In this document: positions 23,888-31,586 of the stretch, piece after piece
Numbering within the stretch: position 1 is the first letter of the stretch
Layout: each line of letters opens with the position of its first letter
NCBI GenBank assembly: GCA_002368865.1
Contig: DFDT01000127.1
Span: 1-34,115 of the forward strand
Source of the DNA: Lachnospiraceae bacterium UBA3821
Lineage (GTDB): Bacteria; Bacillota; Clostridia; Lachnospirales; Lachnospiraceae
Length of the DNA: 34,115 nucleotides
Reading direction: 5' to 3'
The notes under the pieces: generated by a model
Database searches by the model: none
Seen by the model: the letters and a program-made list of their open reading frames with translations, nothing else
What the model was told of the DNA's origin: nothing
Program-made: the position numbers and the translations under genes

Positions 23888-25138
23888 ATGATCATTATTA
23901 ATTATATCGATCCGGGAACGGGAAGTATGCTGTTCACCATCTTTATCGGTATTGTGACAAGCTTGTTGTTCTTATGGAAAAAATTGGTGATAAAGCTGAA
24001 GTTTATGTTATATGGCGGACGTGCTGAGGCGACAGAGGAACGGTATCCCTATGTGATCTTTAGCGAAAATAAGAGGTATTGGAATGTGTTTCGGTCTGTC
24101 TGCAGGGAGTTTGAGAAGAGAGAGATCCCTGTGGAATATCTGACGGAGTCGGAGGATGATCCGGCTTTTTCTGAAAATTTTAAGTATGTACATTGTCGTT
24201 TTATCGGAGAAAATAATAAAGCATATGCCAGATTAAATCTGCTGAATGCGGATGTGCTGCTGTCTACGACACCGGGGTTGGATGTGTATCAGTGGAAGCG
24301 TTCACAGAATGTGGGGTGGTATGTGCATATTTTTCATACCATAGATGAGGCATGCGTCTATCGCATGTTTGGAATGGACTATTATGATGCGATCCTGCTG
24401 ACAGGGGCATTTCAGGAAAAATATATCAGAAAACTGGAGCAGTTGAGAGGCTTGCCTTCCAAAGAACTTCCCGTGGTGGGGTCTACTTATATGGACGAGC
24501 TGAAAGAGAAGTTGGAACAGGCACAGGCCAAGGGACAAACGGGCAAGGAAGATAAGACGAAGACGGTTCTTTTGGCACCATCCTGGGGCGAGAGCAGTAT
24601 TTTCGCCAGATATGGTGAGAAAATTTTGCGTGCACTGACAGCGACGGGATATCAGATCATTGTGCGTCCTCATCCTCAGTCGGTCACATCCGAGAAAGAG
24701 ATTTTGGAGCCTTTGCAGAAAGAGTTCCCGGATTCAGAGCAGCTTTCCTGGAACTATGATAATAATAATTTTGAGGTATTGCGGAAAGCGGATGTATTGA
24801 TCAGTGATTTTTCCGGCGTTGTGTTTGATTATGCACTGGCTTTTGGAAAGCCGGTCATTTACGCGGATACATCTTTTGATCCGGCGCCTTATGATGCAGC
24901 GTGGATCGAGGAGCCGTTATGGAGATTTGAGGTGTTGAAGGAATTCGGCACACTCCTTACAGAGGACGATTTTCCCAATATGAAAGGGTTGATAGATAAG
25001 CTGTTGAAGAGCGATCAGAAAAAAGATGCGATAGACAGAGTGCGGGCTGAGAGCTGGCAGTACATTGGCGAGAGCGCAGCGAGAACCGTGGATTATATGG
25101 TAAAGAAACGTCAGGATCTGTTGGCGGAGAGGGCATGA
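23888..25138 (+). CDS. CDP-glycerol glycerophosphotransferase family protein (TagB/TagF-like)
   Basis: Members move glycerol- or ribitol-phosphate from CDP-alditols onto a membrane-bound teichoic acid precursor, on the inner face of the membrane. The N-terminus YIDPGTGSMLF is followed by a hydrophobic anchor (about 13-37). The GT-B-like C-terminal half has LLAPSWGESSI, IVRPHPQS, and the ADVLISDFSGVVFDYA signature of the CDP-Glycerol_glycp_transf family. AAAGG is 7 bases before ATG 23888. The length is 416 aa. It ends 4 bases before the YidC-fusion gene and is probably co-transcribed with it. The polymer is unknown; the context suggests a teichoic-like or glycerophosphate-modified envelope polymer. 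The donor could also be another CDP-alditol. Confidence 0.88.
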   Translation: MIIINYIDPGTGSMLFTIFIGIVTSLLFLWKKLVIKLKFMLYGGRAEATEERYPYVIFSENKRYWNVFRSVCREFEKREIPVEYLTESEDDPAFSENFKYVHCRFIGENNKAYARLNLLNADVLLSTTPGLDVYQWKRSQNVGWYVHIFHTIDEACVYRMFGMDYYDAILLTGAFQEKYIRKLEQLRGLPSKELPVVGSTYMDELKEKLEQAQAKGQTGKEDKTKTVLLAPSWGESSIFARYGEKILRALTATGYQIIVRPHPQSVTSEKEILEPLQKEFPDSEQLSWNYDNNNFEVLRKADVLISDFSGVVFDYALAFGKPVIYADTSFDPAPYDAAWIEEPLWRFEVLKEFGTLLTEDDFPNMKGLIDKLLKSDQKKDAIDRVRAESWQYIGESAARTVDYMVKKRQDLLAERA

Positions 25139-25142
25139 AATT

Positions 25143-27740
25143 ATGATCAGTAAGACATTCTTTTTTATTTTTATACAGCCGTTGGTTTTGCTCATTGAAT
25201 TTATTTTTACATTCATGTCCCGAATCTTCGGAAATTACGGAATTGCGATCATTATGGTCAGTGTGGTGGTCAATCTGCTTATCCTCCCGCTGTACAAACG
25301 TTCCGACGCCATGCAGGAGCAGGAGCGAAAGAAGCAAAAGGAAATGGAGCATTGGGTGAAACATATCCGCAAGACATTTCGCGGAGATGAGCGGTTTATG
25401 ATTTTATCCACATACTACAGGCAGCAGAATTATCAGCCGATGAACGCAATCAGGGGATCCTTGTCCCTGCTTTTGCAGATTCCCTTTTTTATTGCGGCAT
25501 ATCATTATCTGACACATGTGAACATTGAGGGTGCTTCTTTTTTGTTTTTGAATAATCTGGGAGAAGCGGATCGGCTGCTGCAGTTTGGGGGACTGACACT
25601 GAATCTCATGCCGGTGATCATGACATTGATCAATGTGGTCTCAGGATATATTTATACAAAGGGATTTCCGTTAAAGGACAAGCTGCAGCTGTATTTGCTG
25701 GCAGTTCTCTTTTTGGTGGTCCTGTATAAGAGCCCTTCGGGCCTTGTATTGTACTGGACCATGAATAATCTGTTTTCTCTTTTGAAAAATATTGTGATGA
25801 AGATAGTACGGCCACTTGTAGTATGGCCACTGGGTTGGCAGTGGAAAAGCAGGCAAACGGCAAAAGCAACACCCAAGCTTTTTTGGTGGAGTGCTTTGCT
25901 TTTGACAGTCCTTTTGGGATTGGCAATCCCAATTTCTGTAGTCGGTGCATCTCCGGCAGAATTTATTTCATTGAATGCATATCGCAGTCCGCTTGTTTTT
26001 GTGTGGCTGACTTTTTGTGTAGCCACAGGTGTATTCTGTGTGTGGGGAGGTATTTTGTATTATCTGAGCAGAGAGGAGATCCGGCCTGTTTGGGAGAAGT
26101 TGTTTTGCATCCTGGCATTGGCAGGGCTTACAGACTATATGCTATTTGGCAATCGGACCGGTATGGTTTCTCCGATTTTGACTTATCATGAGGGAATATC
26201 CCGGGACTATAAGAAGGGACTGATCAATTTACTGGCAATTGCTCTGGTTGTGGCGGTGATACAGATATTTTGGAAATACAGAAAGATTTGGCAGATGATG
26301 CTTACGGTCCTTGCAGTCAGTCTGTTTTGTATGGGCGGATGGAATGTGATCAAAACAGAACGGGAACTGAAAGAAATGAATTACATTCGTTCACTTGCGG
26401 AGGACGACGGTGCGCAGCAGGTGAAACCTATATTGACGCTGAGTAAAACCGGAAAAAATGTAATCCTTTTCATGCTGGATCGGGCGATCAGTGACTATTT
26501 TCCGTATTGTGTAGCGGAGAAACCGGAACTTGCCGATCAGTATGAAGGTTTTGTGTATTATCCTAACACGATATCATTCGGGCAGGGTACACTCTATGCA
26601 TCTGCAGCACTTTTTGGAGGTTATGAATATGTACCTTACGAATTTAATGCGCGTATCGACGAACTTGCTGTCGACAAGCAAAATGAGGCACTAAAGGTTT
26701 TGCCGGTATTATTTGATGGAATCGGATATGATGTGACGGTTTGCGACCCCCCGTTAGCTGGCTATAAAGAGATTCCGGATCTTTCTATTTATGCTGATTA
26801 TCCGGATATTGATACACATATTACAATGGGAGCATATTTGGGAGATAATGAAAAATTTGTAAAGCGTATACAGGATAGTCAGGAAAGAAATTTCTTCTGC
26901 TATAGCCTTATGAAAATAGCCCCGGTCCTTATTCAGCCTTATTTATATGACGGTGGGGTATATTATGAGTCGCTGAAGAATAATACACAGAGTCCGGCAT
27001 TTTTGGAGTCCTATACGGTACTGACGAATCTTGACGGTTTGACAGATATCAGCGAGGACAGTCAGGGTGGATTTGTTATGATCGATAATGAGACTCCTCA
27101 TGAGCCTCGGCTTTTGCAATTGCCGGATTATGAGCCGACGGATGACGTGAATAACACAGGGTATGAGGACAGTAGTCGGTTTGTATTGAACGGAAGGCAG
27201 ATGAATGTGCCAAATTCCTATGGGTTGGAGCATTATCACGTGAGCATGGCAACTTATCTGCAGATTGGAAAATGGTTGGATTATCTGAAACAGAATGAGG
27301 TATATGACAATACAAGAATTATTATTGTGGCGGATCATGGAAGACCTATGGGGCAGTTTGAGGATCTTATTGTTGCGGATGACTTAGATCTGGAGGGGTA
27401 TCATCCAATCCTGTTGGTGAAAGATTTTGCTGATTCGGACGCTGATGATTTTGTGGAGGTCGTTTCCGGGCAGGTTATGACTTCTGATGAATTCATGACA
27501 AATGCAGATGTGCCACTGTTGGCATTAGAAGGAATTATTGAACAGCCGGTAAACCCGTTTACGGGAAAGACGCTTACGGATCAGGCTAAAAAAGAGGGGA
27601 ATCTGTTGATCACCACTGCTGACGATTTTGATCAGGATGACGGAGCCACACTGAATACGGACAGTGGTGTTTGGTATATGTTGACGGGGCAGAACATGTT
27701 TGATAAGAGCAGCTGGATCAGAAAAGACAGCGTTCCTTAA
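25143..27740 (+). CDS. YidC/Oxa1-like insertase domain fused to alkaline-phosphatase-superfamily (sulfatase/LTA synthase-like) domain
   Basis: An 865-residue membrane protein with three parts. Residues about 1-225 have the YidC core plan: hydrophobic N-terminus, FGNYGIAIIMVSVVVNLLIL then PLYKR, a charged hairpin, SLLLQIPFFIAAYHYL, and the closing PSGLVLYWTMNNLF. Residues about 240-420 are further transmembrane helices. Residues about 440-800 are an external alkaline-phosphatase fold with metal/catalytic motifs FMLD (Asp446), GQGT (Thr483, the likely nucleophile), NETPHEP (Glu650, His653) and VADHG (Asp731, His732). This is the kit used by sulfatases and lipoteichoic acid synthases. The groove Arg of Gram-positive YidC is Asn44 here. 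AGAGGG precedes the start. The gene follows a glycerophosphotransferase. Its substrate is unknown; a role in envelope polymer or lipid modification is inferred. Confidence 0.85.
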   Translation: MISKTFFFIFIQPLVLLIEFIFTFMSRIFGNYGIAIIMVSVVVNLLILPLYKRSDAMQEQERKKQKEMEHWVKHIRKTFRGDERFMILSTYYRQQNYQPMNAIRGSLSLLLQIPFFIAAYHYLTHVNIEGASFLFLNNLGEADRLLQFGGLTLNLMPVIMTLINVVSGYIYTKGFPLKDKLQLYLLAVLFLVVLYKSPSGLVLYWTMNNLFSLLKNIVMKIVRPLVVWPLGWQWKSRQTAKATPKLFWWSALLLTVLLGLAIPISVVGASPAEFISLNAYRSPLVFVWLTFCVATGVFCVWGGILYYLSREEIRPVWEKLFCILALAGLTDYMLFGNRTGMVSPILTYHEGISRDYKKGLINLLAIALVVAVIQIFWKYRKIWQMMLTVLAVSLFCMGGWNVIKTERELKEMNYIRSLAEDDGAQQVKPILTLSKTGKNVILFMLDRAISDYFPYCVAEKPELADQYEGFVYYPNTISFGQGTLYASAALFGGYEYVPYEFNARIDELAVDKQNEALKVLPVLFDGIGYDVTVCDPPLAGYKEIPDLSIYADYPDIDTHITMGAYLGDNEKFVKRIQDSQERNFFCYSLMKIAPVLIQPYLYDGGVYYESLKNNTQSPAFLESYTVLTNLDGLTDISEDSQGGFVMIDNETPHEPRLLQLPDYEPTDDVNNTGYEDSSRFVLNGRQMNVPNSYGLEHYHVSMATYLQIGKWLDYLKQNEVYDNTRIIIVADHGRPMGQFEDLIVADDLDLEGYHPILLVKDFADSDADDFVEVVSGQVMTSDEFMTNADVPLLALEGIIEQPVNPFTGKTLTDQAKKEGNLLITTADDFDQDDGATLNTDSGVWYMLTGQNMFDKSSWIRKDSVP

Positions 27741-27769
27741 AATTTCAATTTGAATTTTCAAACAACACA

Positions 27770-27839
27770 TTGACAATTTGGTTAAAATGCCGTACAGTAT
27801 TTTTATGCTTCTGCAGTTTAACACTTAAAAGTGTAGAAG
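27770..27839 (+). promoter_or_regulatory. Promoter and leader hairpin of the SSS transporter
   Basis: TTGACA (27770-27775), 17 bp, TACAGT (27793-27798). The transcript would soon form a hairpin, CTTCT...ACACTT-AA-AAGTGT-AGAAG (27808-27839, with an 8-base bulge). No known riboswitch is recognised. Confidence 0.55.
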
Positions 27840-27913
27840 TTTAAAGCGGCAAAAACAAAGACAAACGCTGCATGAATCCATGAGACAAAAGGCTGCGGCG
27901 GGAAGGAGACATC

Positions 27914-29446
27914 ATGAAACTTGCAATTTTGATCCTGTATTTTGCGGTGTTGATCGGTATCGGGTTATACTGCCGTAAAAATGCCACCGATGTAAACGGC
28001 TTCGTGCTGGGGGGACGTTCCGTGGGACCCTGGCTCACAGCGTTTGCCTATGGTACCTCTTATTTTTCGGCGGTGGTGTTCGTGGGATATGCCGGGCAGT
28101 TCGGCTGGAAATACGGGATTGCAGCTACATGGGCGGGCATTGGAAATGCAATCATCGGTTCCCTGATGGCCTGGGTGATCCTGGGGAGACGCACCCGTAT
28201 CATGACGCAGCATCTGAACTCGGCAACCATGCCGCAGTTTTTCGGAGAGCGGTTTGACAGTAATGCATTGAAGATCATCGCATCTGTGATCATCTTTGTA
28301 TTCCTGATCCCCTATACCGCATCTCTTTACAATGGTCTGTCCCGTTTGTTCGGAATGGCCTTTAATATCGATTATTCCGTGTGTATCATTCTGATGGCAG
28401 TGCTTACCGCCATCTATGTGATCGCAGGAGGTTACATGGCGACGGCGATCAATGACTTTATCCAGGGTATGGTCATGCTGGTGGGTATCGTGGTGGTGAT
28501 CGCGGCGGTGATTAACAGCAAGGGCGGATTGATGACCGCTTTGGACGGATTGGCAAGAGTGACGGACGAGACGGTGGCCACCACCCCCGGTATTTTTGCA
28601 TCTTTCCTGGGACCGGATCCGTTGAACCTGATGTTTGTGGTATTGCTGACCTCCCTGGGTACCTGGGGATTGCCGCAGATGGTGCAGAAGTTCTATGCCA
28701 TCAAAAATGAGGAGGCAGTGAAAAAGGGTACCATCATTTCTACGCTGTTTGCTATGGTAGTGGCAGGCGGATGCTACTTCCTGGGCGGTTTCGGCAGACT
28801 GTTCTCCGACCAGATCGATGTGGCGGCGAACGGTTATGATTCGATCGTGCCTACCATGCTGCAGAATCTGGGACCTGGTCTGATCGCACTGGTGGTGATC
28901 TTGGTGCTGTCGGCCTCCATGTCCACGCTGTCTTCTTTGGTCATTACCTCAAGCTCTACGCTGACCATTGATTTTATCAAGGGCGCATTTGTGAAAGATA
29001 TGAAGGAGCGCACACAGCTTCTGCTGATCCGTTTTCTGATCGTGGTGTTTATTGCAATTTCGGCCGTTATGGCGCTGATCCAATATAAGAGTTCCGTGAC
29101 CTTTATCGCGCAGCTCATGGGTATTTCCTGGGGGGCTATGGCGGGAGCATTCCTGGCGCCTTTCCTGTATTCCCTGTACTGGAAGAAGACCACAAAGGCA
29201 GCCTGCTATGTATCCTTCTTCTTTGGCGCGGGCATTATGGTGGTAGATATGCTGAAACCTGCGATCCTTCCGCAGATCATGCGCTCTCCCATCAACTGCG
29301 GTGCGATCGCCATGCTGGCGGGGCTGGTCATTGTGCCTGTCGTGAGCCTGTGTACACCTAAGCCGGATCAGAAGAAGATGGACGAGATCTTTGCCTGCTA
29401 TGAGACGCCGACGCAGGTGCCGCAGAAGACTGCGCTGGGAAAATAA
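27914..29446 (+). CDS. Sodium:solute symporter (SSS) family transporter
   Basis: A 510-residue membrane protein of about 13 helices. It begins MKLAILILYFAVLIGIGLY; the first helix and the RKNATDVNGFVLGGRSVG loop are typical of SSS proteins, as are YGTSYFSAVVFVGYAG in helix 2 and VLSASMSTLSSLVITSSS, the helix 8 segment whose Ser/Thr residues hold a sodium ion. GWQFGWKYG and QMVQKFYAIKNEE-like loop positions agree with the PutP/panthothenate/solute branch, but I cannot name the solute. GGAAGGAGA precedes the ATG. It is a single gene with its own promoter. It imports a solute with sodium across the cytoplasmic membrane. Proline, pantothenate, a sugar acid or an organic acid are all possible. Confidence 0.9.
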   Translation: MKLAILILYFAVLIGIGLYCRKNATDVNGFVLGGRSVGPWLTAFAYGTSYFSAVVFVGYAGQFGWKYGIAATWAGIGNAIIGSLMAWVILGRRTRIMTQHLNSATMPQFFGERFDSNALKIIASVIIFVFLIPYTASLYNGLSRLFGMAFNIDYSVCIILMAVLTAIYVIAGGYMATAINDFIQGMVMLVGIVVVIAAVINSKGGLMTALDGLARVTDETVATTPGIFASFLGPDPLNLMFVVLLTSLGTWGLPQMVQKFYAIKNEEAVKKGTIISTLFAMVVAGGCYFLGGFGRLFSDQIDVAANGYDSIVPTMLQNLGPGLIALVVILVLSASMSTLSSLVITSSSTLTIDFIKGAFVKDMKERTQLLLIRFLIVVFIAISAVMALIQYKSSVTFIAQLMGISWGAMAGAFLAPFLYSLYWKKTTKAACYVSFFFGAGIMVVDMLKPAILPQIMRSPINCGAIAMLAGLVIVPVVSLCTPKPDQKKMDEIFACYETPTQVPQKTALGK

Positions 29447-29534
29447 AGAGTTTTTTTGTGAAATTTAAAAATAATATAGTGCATCGTGCCACGATATGGT
29501 AAAATAGCATAGTATAACCATGTGGCAGAGGTAG

Positions 29535-29575
29535 ATTGCCTGTCTGCAGATCCTGGTCTGGGCAGGCAATTTTGA
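29535..29575 (+). terminator. Hairpin between the SSS transporter and the signalling cluster
   Basis: ATTGCCTG (29535-29542) and CAGGCAAT (29563-29570) form an 8-bp stem around a partly structured 20-base loop, followed by TTTTGATT. A possible extended -10 for the next gene, TGG-TAAAAT (29497-29505), lies upstream of it, and ATCGT-GCC-ACGAT (29483-29495) is a small dyad. So the hairpin may be a leader structure of the next gene. Confidence 0.45.
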
Positions 29576-29590
29576 TTATGAGGAAAAAGT

Positions 29591-30922
29591 ATGGCCAAAA
29601 TGTGGATCCATAAAAAATATATTCCGATGTTTATCATGTCGCTGTTCATTATTTTCGGTCTGATCGCGGCGAACTTTTATGCGCTGTATCACAATGCAAG
29701 GGAAAACATGATCGCATCCAGAGAAAATGAGGTGCTGCAGGCTGCTGCGGAGGCGAATTATTTTCTGGTAGAAAGTGTGGATGCAGTGAAGATGGCGGCG
29801 TACTCGATCAGCCGTATGCAGGGAAAAAACGCTTCCTCGGAGGAAATCCTGGCTTATCTGACCAAGGAGTCTGATGTCTATACTAATTCGATTGATTGGA
29901 ATTTCACCGGTTTCTACGGCGTGTTCAACGGAGTCTATCTGGACGGCATCGGCTGGGTGCCGGAGCCCGGGTATGTGGCGGAGGAACGTCCCTGGTATAT
30001 CGCCGCCAAGGAAGCGGGGGGTGAGATCGCGTTAGTGACTCCTTATCTGGATTCCCAGACGGGGAGCGTCATGATGTCCGTGAGTGAGCTGTTGGCGGAT
30101 GGGAAGAGCGCGGTGTCGTTGGACATCAGTCTGGATGGGATACAGAATCTGACAGAAGAAAACGCGGCCCATCATATCTGGAAGTGTGCAATGATCCTGG
30201 ACTCTGACGGTTTCGTGGTGGCCCACTCCGATCCGGGAGAACTGGGGAAAGAGTACCTGAGCGAGCAGGGAACTTTAGGGAATGTGATTGCGCAGAATCT
30301 GTATTCTGCGGCTGGAGATTATTATGAAGTGCGGCATGAGGGGAAATCTTATCTTGTCTTCAAAGCGCCGATCGGTGAAGAATGGTATGCGCTGGCGGTG
30401 GTGAATGAAAATAAGGTCATGGGTTCGCTGCAGACAATCTATATTGTTTTTTTCTTAACGCTGATCCTGATCTTTGGTGTGATCGCCTTTATTTTTTGGA
30501 AAATGCAGCAGAAGCATTTGTATACGGAAAATCTGAACCGACAGGTCAGGGCGATGGCAAATATTTATGCTGCGGTGCGCCTGATCGATCTCTCGGAAGA
30601 TACCTTTATTTTTATCACGAGAAATGGCGGGGAAGAGGAAGTCCGGGTAGGCGATAAACAGGAGCATGCACAGACTGAACTCAGAGCCACTATGGATATT
30701 ATGACAGAAGTGCGTTTTAAGAAATCCATGTATGAGTTTATCCGATTTGAGACACTGGGAGATCGGCTGAAAGACAGAAGTACGATAACGAAGGAATATA
30801 TAGATACGAATAACTGCAGATGTGTGGCGCGGTTTGTTCCCGTGGAGTGGAATGAGGATAAGACGCTGCATGTGGTCATGTGGATGGTGGAGATCATTGA
30901 AAACAGAAACACAGGAGCTTAG
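29591..30922 (+). CDS. Membrane dCache sensor protein without output domain
   Basis: Two transmembrane helices (about 10-31 and 282-305) bracket an extracytoplasmic double-Cache ligand-binding domain with ERPWYIAAKEAGG and PYLDSQTGSVMMSVSEL, motifs typical of small-molecule sensors. The cytoplasmic C-terminus (about 320-440; IDLSEDTFIFI, DRLKDRSTITKEYI) looks like the PAS-like module that in related Lachnospiraceae proteins precedes a GGDEF domain, but the protein ends there. The next gene, 2 bases on, starts with membrane helices and a GGDEF domain. I infer that the two are halves of one signalling unit. GAGGA is upstream of the ATG; a Met at codon 4 is possible. The ligand is unknown. Confidence 0.8.
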   Translation: MAKMWIHKKYIPMFIMSLFIIFGLIAANFYALYHNARENMIASRENEVLQAAAEANYFLVESVDAVKMAAYSISRMQGKNASSEEILAYLTKESDVYTNSIDWNFTGFYGVFNGVYLDGIGWVPEPGYVAEERPWYIAAKEAGGEIALVTPYLDSQTGSVMMSVSELLADGKSAVSLDISLDGIQNLTEENAAHHIWKCAMILDSDGFVVAHSDPGELGKEYLSEQGTLGNVIAQNLYSAAGDYYEVRHEGKSYLVFKAPIGEEWYALAVVNENKVMGSLQTIYIVFFLTLILIFGVIAFIFWKMQQKHLYTENLNRQVRAMANIYAAVRLIDLSEDTFIFITRNGGEEEVRVGDKQEHAQTELRATMDIMTEVRFKKSMYEFIRFETLGDRLKDRSTITKEYIDTNNCRCVARFVPVEWNEDKTLHVVMWMVEIIENRNTGA

Positions 30923-30924
30923 GA

Positions 30925-31575
30925 ATGAGAGATAAGAAAAAAGTTCTGTTTCTGATCGTTGCCGCCGGACTCTGGTTGGTGACAGGGATGTTTTATGGCA
31001 TGATGCTGTATGAGACGAAGGGTAAGACTGGAGTTCTGTTTTTCCTTTGGTGTGGCATCGCCTTTGGCATCACGGTCTGGTCCGGTATTCATCTGGCAGG
31101 TAGCAGAGACGATCAGAAAAAGAGAAAAGCAGCAGACATAGATACCCTCACGGGGGTGCCCAATCGGAACTACTTCAAGGCCGCTTACGGGGAACAGAGT
31201 ATGTTCAATACGATGCGGTATAAAACTATTGCCGTGTATGACATAGACTCGTTCAAAGAGGCGAATGATACCATGGACGGTGACGATATTCTCTGTGTGG
31301 TGACAGAAAGTGCCAGGAAAATCATCGGGGAACAGGGAGAGATCTTCCGCTGGGGCGGAGATGAGTTTATGGTACTCATGGAGTGGTCGATGGAATTTGC
31401 CTATGAAATCTGTAAAGAATTCTGTAAGGAAGTGGAGAAGGACGGCAGGGTGACGGTATCGGTGGGAGTGACGGAGATCAAAATGTCTGATACCATTAAA
31501 AAGAACTATTACCGCGCTGCACAGGGGTGCTACCTGGTGAAAGAGATGGGCGGAAACGGTGTGAAACGAAATTAG
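30925..31575 (+). CDS. Short membrane-anchored GGDEF (diguanylate cyclase) protein
   Basis: A 216-residue protein with two N-terminal helices (about 6-27 and 36-54) and a GGDEF domain (about 72-214) that makes c-di-GMP from two GTP. The active-site motif RWGGDEF is intact, with DTLTGVPNR at the start and YDIDSFKEANDT for metal and GTP binding. The usual GHxxGD is degenerate (MDGDDIL). The RxxD inhibitory site five residues before GGDEF is missing, so product inhibition is unlikely. The start codon is 2 bases after the stop of the sensor gene, so translation is probably coupled. It overlaps nothing downstream; the next gene starts 11 bases later. Confidence 0.85.
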   Translation: MRDKKKVLFLIVAAGLWLVTGMFYGMMLYETKGKTGVLFFLWCGIAFGITVWSGIHLAGSRDDQKKRKAADIDTLTGVPNRNYFKAAYGEQSMFNTMRYKTIAVYDIDSFKEANDTMDGDDILCVVTESARKIIGEQGEIFRWGGDEFMVLMEWSMEFAYEICKEFCKEVEKDGRVTVSVGVTEIKMSDTIKKNYYRAAQGCYLVKEMGGNGVKRN

Positions 31576-31586
31576 GAGGCGAAGGC

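Noticed and set aside
29447..29590. c-di-GMP riboswitch before the signalling cluster
   Set aside because: The conserved GEMM-type core sequences are absent. Only a short hairpin and a small dyad are present.
31527..31586. ATG at 31527 as the start of the dCache-HAMP-GGDEF protein
   Set aside because: It lies inside the preceding GGDEF gene and has no ribosome site. The TTG at 31587 has AGGAGG at 7 bases and directly precedes TM1.
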